Positions 8,898 to 16,200 of a DNA stretch of 64,000 bases are shown piece by piece. Origin of the DNA: Conchocele bisecta (lineage: Eukaryota; Mollusca; Bivalvia; Lucinida; Thyasiridae). The stretch is taken from NCBI GenBank assembly GCA_029237695.1, contig CM055271.1, positions 81,789,488-81,853,487 on the forward strand, given 5' to 3'. The translations under genes were made by a program, and so were the position numbers. The first letter of the stretch is position 1; every line of letters starts with the position of its first letter. The notes under the pieces were generated by a model, which did not search any database, had not been told where the DNA came from, and worked only from the letters and a program-made list of their open reading frames with translations.

Positions 8898-8919
8898 TTG
8901 AATATACAAGGTGTATTAA

Positions 8920-8953
8920 GAATTGTTGTTTGAATATCCAGAAATTCAGTCAT
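8920..8953 (+). repeat. 34-bp exact repeat, copy forming the F-box gene leader
   Basis: This is an exact copy of 5874-5907. Its last two bases are the A and T of the F-box ATG (8952). It lies 23 nt past the polymerase stop, so the F-box leader derives from polymerase coding sequence or both derive from a common segment. Confidence 0.95.
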
Positions 8954-9209
8954 GGACACATTTAATAACTACAGTCGGTTAGCTGTGCTACCAGTGGAGT
9001 TACTGGTTATGTTAATAAAATTGTATCTGTCTGAGAGTAATGCCAAAAGTCTCGCACGCACTGACGAGCGTGCAAAACGCATTATTGAAGATAATGCGTT
9101 TTGGACTGTCATGCTAAGGAAAGACTTTAGGGATCACTCATTCACAGTTTACAACATGAGGCCATTTAGTGTATATAAATTTTCGCAAGATATAATACAC
9201 AATTTTTAA
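8952..9209 (+). CDS. F-box protein
   Basis: An 85-residue protein that is little more than an F-box. LAVLPVELLVMLIKLYL (residues 10-26) is followed by SLARTDERAKRII and DNAFWTVMLRKDF. The LPxELL start, the spaced hydrophobics and the FWxxxLxxDF end are the classic F-box pattern, which binds SKP1 and recruits targets to SCF ubiquitin ligases. There is no substrate-binding domain apart from about 25 residues after the box. Several viruses use F-box proteins to redirect host ubiquitination or the cell cycle. The gene lies 54 nt after the polymerase stop and just before a class A promoter. No stem-loop or AATAAA of its own was seen, so it may be co-transcribed with polB. The fold call is strong; the function is inference. 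Confidence 0.8.
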   Translation: MDTFNNYSRLAVLPVELLVMLIKLYLSESNAKSLARTDERAKRIIEDNAFWTVMLRKDFRDHSFTVYNMRPFSVYKFSQDIIHNF

Positions 9210-9210
9210 C

Positions 9211-9309
9211 TGTAAAAAACGTGTTTACAACACGCTTTCTGATTGGACGAAAATCTGAAAAATGACTAAACTACCAAAAGTAGGTCAATCCGTTTGATGG
9301 GTATAAAAG
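9211..9309 (+). promoter_or_regulatory. Class A promoter module, copy 3
   Basis: The blocks are ACAACACGCTTTCTGATTGG, ACGAAAATCTGAAAAATGAC, TAAACT, GTAGGTCAATCC and TATAAAAG (9302-9309). It begins within two bases of the F-box stop codon. Copy 4 at 11,229 matches it closely for about 90 bp. Confidence 0.88.
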
Positions 9310-9389
9310 ACGATCATAAAATCATTAATTTACATTCTATGAGAAGCATTACATTGTTCAGAGTACAACCCTGAGTCTACACATTTAGG

Positions 9390-9797
9390 ATGATAACTTT
9401 AATATATTTATTTCACGAGTACGTGCTTAGGAATTTATTTCCTTACTATAATTTGAAATTTGAAGCAAGAGAAGCCTCGAATAGCTTCGTAATTAACTGG
9501 AACAAGTTCGATAATTTGCTGAACGATATCAACAGAACACATGTTTCACAGAACACTATGGAGAAGCCTACAGAAAACTGGGATAATGATGAGAGACCGA
9601 GTGTGCAACCACAGCGAGAAGACTGGGATGAGGAGATCCGACGAGCTCCGGCACCATCATTTGCGATTCGTGGAAAAACTAACAAGAGGACTACACACAG
9701 ATTTCTCTTAACATGTAGAAGCTGTGGATCCAGGGACTGTGGTGGGCATGAAAAATACATCAAAAGAGTAAACAAGTATGATAAACAGCAAACTTGA
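9390..9797 (+). CDS. Unknown viral protein with C-terminal CxxC/CGGH cluster (class A)
   Basis: Unrecognised, 135 residues. The N-terminus MITLIYLFHEYVLRNLF is hydrophobic and aromatic, the middle is acidic and Asn/Trp-rich, and the C-terminus has CRSCGSRDCGGHEKY, a possible zinc site. An earlier ATG at 9338 occupies the position of the start codon in the homologous leader of the 1864-2385 gene but opens only 11 codons in another frame, so either it is a tiny upstream ORF or an indel has moved the real start. TATAAAAG lies 81 nt upstream of ATG9390. A perfect histone-type stem-loop starts 20 nt after the stop. The function is unknown. Confidence 0.7.
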   Translation: MITLIYLFHEYVLRNLFPYYNLKFEAREASNSFVINWNKFDNLLNDINRTHVSQNTMEKPTENWDNDERPSVQPQREDWDEEIRRAPAPSFAIRGKTNKRTTHRFLLTCRSCGSRDCGGHEKYIKRVNKYDKQQT

Positions 9798-9817
9798 ATT
9801 AGACGATCAAGACAAAA

Positions 9818-9859
9818 GGCCCTTTTCAGGGCCACTACAAATATTTAGAATAGAAAAAA
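9818..9859 (+). terminator. Histone-type 3' stem-loop plus purine-rich element
   Basis: GGCCCTTTTCAGGGCC at 9818-9833 is preceded by GACAAAA and followed by ACTACAA. The purine-rich AGAATAGAAAAAA lies at 9847-9859, 13 nt after the stem. The layout is that of a metazoan histone mRNA 3' end. Confidence 0.9.
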
Positions 9860-9877
9860 CTTGTAATCAGTTGTACC

Positions 9878-9885
9878 TATATAAA
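9878..9885 (+). promoter_or_regulatory. TATA box of the 9979 gene
   Basis: TATATAAA lies 93 nt upstream of ATG9979, directly after the preceding histone-type 3' end. None of the class A promoter blocks accompany it. Confidence 0.45.
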
Positions 9886-9978
9886 CGTTTTACATTTTGT
9901 CATAAGCCATTATCTTCAAGGTATTCGCTCTAGAAACAACAAATATTATACAGTACTTTTAGATAATAAACAATAAAA

Positions 9979-10431
9979 ATGATGGGGCATAATTATGAGT
10001 TGTGGTTACAAAACGATGTTTGTCTGATAAAGAAATCCCGAGAAATACCTAGACAAAGAAAGACAATACATGACACATTCAATAAATGTATGGTTGAACA
10101 ACTTCAATTATTAATTAAAAAAGAAGTAAATGACAATTGTTATGGATGTCAGGTTGAACATCCAAGTCAAGTACGACATCAACTGTGCTTATTCACAGAT
10201 CAAGATGAACAAACAAATTTATTCATATTACCAGCTCTACAGAAATTAGATCCCTATAAAATTATGGAAGAATGGTATCCAATTCTCAAAGATATGACAT
10301 TGGACGATCAAGAGAAATTGGAAGCATAGAGACTGTGGGTACAAATTAAAAACAAAATCCGTTTTAGATCCAATGAATCGTGGTTGGAACAGTTGAAAAA
10401 AACAAGTCAAACAATCGTGGAAATAGATTGA
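9979..10431 (+). CDS. Unknown viral protein with CxxC-HPSQ-H-C motif; in-frame stop at 10,327
   Basis: The frame MMGHNYELWLQNDVCLIKK runs 116 codons to TAG at 10,327-10,329. Without any frame change the next 33 codons are open to TGA 10,429-10,431 and look coding (SWLEQLKKTSQ), so the TAG may be a nonsense mutation or the protein may simply end there. The core has CYGCQVEHPSQVRHQLCLF: two cysteines, two histidines and a further cysteine in an arrangement that could hold zinc. I have an impression that similar CxxC-HPSQ-H-C proteins occur in other invertebrate DNA viruses but cannot verify it. No histone-type stem-loop follows. Confidence 0.65.
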
Positions 10432-10441
10432 TATTAAAGAC

Positions 10442-10449
10442 TATAAAAG
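10442..10449 (+). promoter_or_regulatory. TATA box of the 10,503 gene
   Basis: TATAAAAG lies 53 nt upstream of ATG10503, the usual spacing in this element. The GTAGGTCAATCC block of class A promoters is absent. Confidence 0.5.
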
Positions 10450-10502
10450 TAGAAACGGATTATAACTGAATCATTCTATGAATAGACACAGTTGAATAAA
10501 CA

Positions 10503-10953
10503 ATGAATCCTTTGACAGATCTAGCAAATCATATTGCAATCAGGAAACCAGTAACAATGAATCCTCTGACAGATCTAATTAAATCACATAGCATACAGGA
10601 AAGCATTGATACTTGCTTTCAAACTAAAAGTATCAAATGAACAATATCTTACAACAGGGATCATCAAGGATGAATTAGAGAAAATAGAGATGTTTGAAGA
10701 GTTCAAGGAAGCCTTATTAGCAACAACGGGGTTCTCCAAAGATTCAAGGATTAAAGTAGAACAATTAACATTTGAACAATGGAGAAACGAAGTTGTTGAA
10801 AATGACAATATTGTGAATTTCTTATTTAAACGCTTTGAACCGAACTTACGGGTTAGTGGAAAGCTTGAAACAATGTCTGGACTAAGGCTCCCCTTGTTCA
10901 CACTTCATGGACAGCTACAGATTGAACCAATGGAAATAGATCATACCTCTTGA
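10503..10953 (+). pseudogene. Unknown viral protein, frameshifted near 10,610
   Basis: Unrecognised. ATG10503 opens MNPLTDLANHIAIRKP. The same words, MNPLTDL, recur 18 codons later because about 23 bp (10,501-10,523) is repeated at 10,555-10,577. That frame stops near 10,638. The neighbouring frame is open from about 10,600 to 10,953 and encodes a Glu/Lys-rich, probably helical segment (ELEKIEMFEEFKEALL) ending MEIDHTS, so a one-base indel near 10,610-10,630 most likely splits one gene of about 150 residues. TATAAAAG precedes it and an AATAAA follows, so it belongs with the genes that lack the histone-type end. The function is unknown. Confidence 0.6.
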
Positions 10954-10989
10954 ATGCTAAACATACATGTTATAAAATATGTTATTGTT

Positions 10990-11004
10990 CAATAAAATAT
11001 TGTT
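10990..11004 (+). terminator. Poly-A signal in CAATAAAATATTGTT motif
   Basis: AATAAA (10,991-10,996) lies within CAATAAAATATTGTT, 37 nt after the stop of the preceding gene. The 15 bases are identical to the motif after the zinc-knuckle gene at 4.15 kb. Confidence 0.7.
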
Positions 11005-11228
11005 AAAACTTTACATATCTTGTATTCAATTTTTCCCCATAAATTGAAAAATACCAATATATTGATTTACAATCAATATTTATTTTCATTAACTTTTGTC
11101 AATATTAGAGTTGTCAGAAGTGGATGAAAAATATTTCTAGGATATTTTCATATGTATTTGATAATATTGGAGTTGTCAAAAATATTTGAAAATTATATGG
11201 GAGAACAGCACAACCCACTAGGATATCA
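11005..11228. other. AT-rich intergenic stretch
   Basis: I see no gene here. A short imperfect direct repeat is present: AATATTAGAGTTGTCAGAA near 11,100 and AATATTGGAGTTGTCAAAA near 11,163. Confidence 0.6.
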
Positions 11229-11323
11229 CAAAACGTGTTTGCAACACGCTTTCTGATTGGACGAAAATCTGAAAAATGACTAAACTATCAAAAGTAGGTC
11301 AATCCTTCTGATGTGTATAAAAG
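11229..11323 (+). promoter_or_regulatory. Class A promoter module, copy 4
   Basis: Near-identical to the 9.2-kb copy: AAAACGTGTTTGCAACACGC, inverted CCAAT in CTGATTGGACGAAAATCTGA, AAATGACTAAACT, GTAGGTCAATCC and TATAAAAG at 11,316-11,323. Confidence 0.88.
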
Positions 11324-11382
11324 CAAAAAAACATACAGCTATATTTCATTAGTCATTCAACTGTTCATCCAACTACATAAGA

Positions 11383-11534
11383 ATGCAGAAGAACGGTGAA
11401 TCTCTATGTGCAGTGAACCCTGCTATATAGAGTGTAGAAAATGCTATACAGTGTTGAACACACAAGGGGAAGAACATAATTGCCCAGAGCTCGACGAAGG
11501 CTTTTTTGAAGAAGAGGACCTTAAAGACCTCTAA
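11383..11534 (+). pseudogene. Small Cys-rich acidic viral protein (class A), frameshifted
   Basis: ATG11383 (MQKNGESLCAV) lies 59 nt past the TATA box and stops after 15 codons. A second frame starting at ATG11406 runs 42 codons to TAA 11,532-11,534 and encodes CSEPCYIECRKCYTV followed by a very acidic tail (GFFEEEDLKDL). The two overlap, so a one-base indel near 11,400 is likely and the product would be about 50 residues. Five cysteines in CxxxC-CxxC-C spacing could bind one zinc ion. The gene is too short for standard callers, yet it has both the class A promoter and the histone-type 3' end, which argues that it is real. The function is unknown. Confidence 0.6.
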
Positions 11535-11610
11535 ATTTGTGAGGCGTGCGAGTTAGTCGTCGATTGTATGTGGAGTAAACTGAACACTACATAGTTTACT
11601 AAAAGACAAC

Positions 11611-11647
11611 AGCCCTTTTCAGGGCTATACACTTTCTCAAGAAATGA
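11611..11647 (+). terminator. Histone-type 3' stem-loop plus CAAGAAATGA element
   Basis: AGCCCTTTTCAGGGCT at 11,611-11,626 has the closing pair changed from G-C to A-T on both sides, a second compensatory change. CAAGAAATGA at 11,638-11,647 is nearly the CAAGAAAGA histone downstream element, 11 nt past the stem. Confidence 0.9.
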
Positions 11648-11664
11648 ATATCTTACATACTGCT

Positions 11665-11920
11665 CTTATTGGTTCAGGGTGACACTATAGCGTGATACAA
11701 GAAGTTTCCACCCCGGATAAAATTCACGAATCTCCCGCAAAATGGTTCAGGTTAGGGGTGTCACTATGGTACGGTGGTTTTTAACCACTATAACGTAATA
11801 CAAGAAGTTTCCACCCCGGATAAAATTCACGAATCTCCAGCAAAATGGTTCAGGGTGGCACTATGGCACACTTTTTTAGCCACTATAACGTAATACAAGA
11901 AGTTTCCACCCTGTTAATGG
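11665..11920. repeat. Direct repeats of about 100 bp, nearly three copies
   Basis: CACTATA(A/G)CGT(A/G)ATACAAG plus AAGTTTCCACC starts near 11,681, 11,787 and 11,881. The first two continue through GATAAAATTCACGAATCTCC. It lies directly after the last viral gene and may be the viral edge or host sequence. Confidence 0.8.
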
Positions 11921-11921
11921 G

Positions 11922-12056
11922 AGTAATAAGGGGTGTCACCTATGGTACTGTTTTTTAACATGTGTTTTTTTACATAGACAACCGGTGCAAGGGTAAAATC
12001 CGTCTATGTAAAAAACACATGTTAAAAAACCGTACCATAGTGACACCCATTACTAC
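11922..12056. repeat. Inverted repeat with arms of about 55 bp
   Basis: The left arm (11,922-11,979) and right arm (12,002-12,056) are near-perfect reverse complements, sharing GGGTGTCAC, TTTTTTAACATGTGTTTTTT and CATAGAC, around a 22-nt centre. This could be a small foldback element or the end structure of the neighbouring virus. Confidence 0.85.
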
Positions 12057-13027
12057 TAGGGCATAACCGGATTCAACTCTAAAGTACAGGGAAGCCAAAA
12101 ATAAACATGTACCAGAGGGTCAAGCCAGGGATATCGGGATTCCGAAAAGGATGAACCCCATCGTTAACGTTACCCTTCACATGCTCCAGACCAACCACCC
12201 ACTCATTGAACATGAAACGTTATTTAAAAATCCATTCGTAAGTAATTGATTTGATTTGATTTGGTTTTGCATCTGTTTAAGAGCGAGGTCATATACAGAC
12301 GGGTCAACAGGGTCGAATCCCGTATTACAAAGAGTCTATTATTGAGCACCGGACTCTAAACGGATTGTCTGACATTGGTCAATAATACCCTTCTGGAACT
12401 AAATGATGTATTATTTCCGGAGGGTATTACTGTCACCCTCCCGGCACGATGAGCCTGTCAGACTAGGAGGCCCTCCCCCACCACTATGTTGTCAATCGCG
12501 CCCATTGTTAAATATATTCCTACGCGATATGGAATATGCCCTTCCAGCACAGTGAAAAAAAATATAGGATTTAAAAAAAAAAAAAAATAGGACACTATAT
12601 CTGGCCTCCCAACACCCATTCTAGCCAGCAGCGTTCTTGATAACCCTGTATGGCCGTAGCCAGACCTAAAAATGAGACGAGGCGAAAAAAGATATTGTGA
12701 ACAAGCGAGCGCGAAACGCATCGCTAATGTGGGGGGGGGGGGGGTTTGGGGGACCTCCCCCCAAAAAATGTTGACATGTAGATCGTCATAAACGTGATTT
12801 CCCGGCAGTTCGATGAATTTAGTGCAACAAATTTAACAAAAAGTTAAATTTTAACCAAACAAAAAACAGTCTTTTGCTTACCAAACAAAAATATAGGAAT
12901 TGTAGGAATTTTGCCCAAAATATAGGATATTATAGGACATTTTGAAAAAGTCTGAAAAATATAGGAATTATACGACGACTGGAAGGGCTGAAGTCTACTT
13001 CACGTAGGTCCCTGTACTGTCGTCCTC
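12057..13027. other. Non-coding stretch
   Basis: I see no gene. It contains a G run at about 12,729-12,743, A-rich tracts and imperfect repeats of an AAATATAGGAATTGTAGGAATT-like word at 12,885-12,975. Confidence 0.6.
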
Positions 13028-13147
13028 TCTGTATAGAGACCAGTTGGCCCTAACTGGTGAAACCAGCTGGACAACCACTTCCTGTAGGTACATGAAGTAG
13101 TTGTCCAGCTGGTTTCACCAGTTAGGGCCAACTGGTCTCTATACAGA
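13028..13147. repeat. Hairpin with 52-bp arms
   Basis: Arms 13,028-13,079 and 13,096-13,147 are reverse complements with one mismatch around a 16-nt loop. The right arm overlaps the left arm of the next hairpin by 9 bases. Confidence 0.95.
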
Positions 13148-13200
13148 CAGACAGGGTGACTACAAGAACCTCCTTGTAGTCACCCTGTCTGTCTGTATAG
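13139..13200. repeat. Hairpin with 28-bp perfect arms
   Basis: Arms 13,139-13,166 and 13,173-13,200 pair perfectly around AACCTC. It ends four bases before the first unit of the large minisatellite. Confidence 0.95.
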
Positions 13201-13203
13201 ATA

Positions 13204-16200
13204 CTAGGTATCAGTAGTTGTTTCTCCACGCATCACAGCCACGAGGTATAAGTAGTTGTTTCTACACGAGTCACAGCCACGAGGTATAAAGTAGTGTTTA
13301 TTTTTCCACAGTGTCACAGCCACCCGAGGTATAAGTAGTTGTTTTCTCTGAGTCACAGCCACGAGGTATAAGTAGTTGTTTCTCCACGAGGTATAAGTAG
13401 TTGTTTCTCCACGAGTCACAGCCACGAGGTATAAGTAGTTGTTTCTCCACGAGTCACAGCCACGAGGTATAAGTAGTTGTTTCTCCATGAGTCACAGCCA
13501 CGAGGTATAAGTAGTTGTTTCTCCACGAGGTATAAGTAGTTGTTTCTCCACGAGTCACAGCCACGAAGTATAAGTAGTTGTTTCTCCACGAGGAATAAGT
13601 AGTTGTTTCTCCACGAGTAATAAGTAGTTGTTTCTCCACGAGGTATAAGTAGTTGTTTCTCCACGAGGTATAAGTAGTTGTTTCTCCACGAGTCACAGCC
13701 ACGAGGTATAAGTAGTTGTTTCTCCACGAGTCACACCCACGAGTAATAAGTAGTTGTTTCTCACGAGGTATTTAAGTTAAGTTGTTTCTCCATGAGTCAC
13801 ACGCACGAGGTATAAGTAGTGTTTCTCACGAGGTTATAAGTAGTTGTTTCTACGATGGTTATAAGTAGTGTTTTCTCCACGAGTCACACACGAGGTATAA
13901 GTAGTTGTTTCTCCACGAGTCACAGCCACGAGGTATATGTAGTTGTTTTCAAACGAGGTATAAGTAGTTGTTTCTCCACGAGGTATAGTAGTTGTTTCTC
14001 CACGAGTCAAACACACGAGTAATAATAAGTAATTGTTTCTCCACGAGGTATAAGTAGTTGTTTCTCCATGAGTCACACCCACGAGGTATAAGTAGTTGTT
14101 TCTCCACGAGGTATAAGTAGTTGTTTCTCCACGAGGAATAAGTAGTTGTTTCTCCATGAGTCACACCCACGAGTAATAAGTAGTTGTTTCTCCACGAGGT
14201 ATAAGTAGTTGTTTCTCCATGAGTCACACCCACGAGGTATAAGTAGTTGTTTCTCCACGAGGTATAAGTAGTTGTTTCTCCACGAGGTATAAGTAGTTGT
14301 TTCTCCACGAGGTATAAGTAGTTGTTTCTCCACGAGTCACAGCCACGAGGTATAAGTAGTTGTTTCTCCACGAGGAATAAGTAGTTGTTTCTCCACGAGT
14401 CACAGCCACGAGGTATAAGTAGTCGTTTCTCCACGAGTCACAAGTAGTCGTTTCTCCACGAGTCACAAGTAGTCGTTTCTCCACGAGTCACAAGTAGTCG
14501 TTTCTCCACGAGGAATAAGTAGTTGTTTCTCCACGAAGAATAAGTAGTTGTTTCTCCATGAGGAATAAGTAGATGTTTCTCCATGAGTCACAGCCACGAG
14601 GTATAAGTAGTTGTTTCTCCATGAGTCACACCCACGAGGTATAAGTAGTTGTTTCTCCATGAGTCACAGCCACGAGGTATAAGTAGTTGTTTCTCCACGA
14701 GTCACAAGCCAACGAGGTATAAGTAGTCGTTTCTCCATGAGTCACAGCCACGAGGTATAAGTAGTTGTTTCTCCACGAGGAATAAGTAGTTGTTTCTCCA
14801 TGAGGTATAAGTAGTTGTTTCTCCACGAGGTATAAGTAGTTGTTTCTCCACGAGTCACACCCACGAGGTATAAGTAGTTGTTTCTCCACGAGGTATAAGT
14901 AGTTGTTTCTCCACGAGGAATAAGTAGTTGATTCTCCACGAGTCACACCCACGAGGTATAAGTAGTTGTTTCTCCACGAGTAAATAAGTAGTTTCAGTTT
15001 TCTCCCCGAGGTAATAAGTAGTTGTTTTCTCACGAGGTATAAGTAGTTGTTTTCTCCACGAGGAATATGTAGTTGTTTCTCACGAGTCACACCCACGAGG
15101 TATAAGTAGTTGTTTCTCCACGAGGTATAAAAAAAAGAAAGTAGTTGTTTCTCCACGAGGAAATAAGTAGTTGTTTCTCCATGAGTCACACCCACGAGGT
15201 ATAAGTAGTTGTTTCTCAATGAGTCACAGCCACGAGGTATAAGTAGTTGTTTCTCCACGAGGAATAAGTAGTTGTTTCTCCACGAGTCACACCCACGAGG
15301 TATAAGTAGTTGTTTCTCCACGAGTCACAGCCACGAGGTATAAGTAGTTGTTTCTCCACGAGGTATAAGTAGTTGTTTCTCCACGAGTCACACCCACGAG
15401 GTATAAGTAGTTGTTTCTCCACGAGTCACACCCACGAGGAATAAGTAGTTGTTTCTCCACGAGTCACACCCACGAGGTATAAGTAGTTGTTTCTCCACGA
15501 GGTATAAGTAGTTGTTTCTCCACGAGGTATAAGTAGTTGTTTCTCCACGAGTCACAGCCACGAGGTATAAGTAGTTGTTTCTCCACGAGGTATAAGTAGT
15601 TGTTTCTCCACGAGGTATAAGTAGTTGGTTCTCCACGAGGTATAAGTAGTTGGTTCTCCACGAGTCACAGCCACGAGGTATAAGTAGTTGGTTCTCCACG
15701 AGGTATAAGTAGTTGTTTCTCCACGAGGTATAAGTAGTTGTTTCTCCACGAGGTATAAGTAGTTGTTTCTCCACGAGTAACAGCACGAGGTATAAGTAGT
15801 TGTTTCTCCATGAGGTATAAGTAGTTGTTTCTCCATGAGGTATAAGTAGTTGTCCACGAAAAGGGGTATAAGTAGTTGTTTATCCACGAGGTATAGTAGG
15901 TTGTTTCTCCACGTAGTAACAGCCACGAGGTATAAGTAGTTGTTTCTCCACGAGGTATAAGTAGTTGTTTCTCCACGAGGTATAAGTAGTTGTTTCTCCA
16001 CGAGGTATAAGTAGTTGTTTCTCCACGAGGTATAAGTAGTTGTTTCTCCACGAGTAATAAGTAGTTGTTTCTCCACGAGGTATAAGTAGTTGTTTCTCCA
16101 CGAGTAATAAGTAGTTGTTTCTCCACGAGGTATAAGTAGTTGTTTCTCCACGAGTCACAGCCACGAGGTATAAGTAGTTGGTTCTCCACGAGGTATAAGT

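Noticed and set aside
1649..11626. Reading the stem-loops as bacterial intrinsic terminators
   Set aside because: Stems are only 6 bp with TTTC loops, no T-run follows, and the window is eukaryotic; loop, flanks and downstream element match histone mRNA ends.
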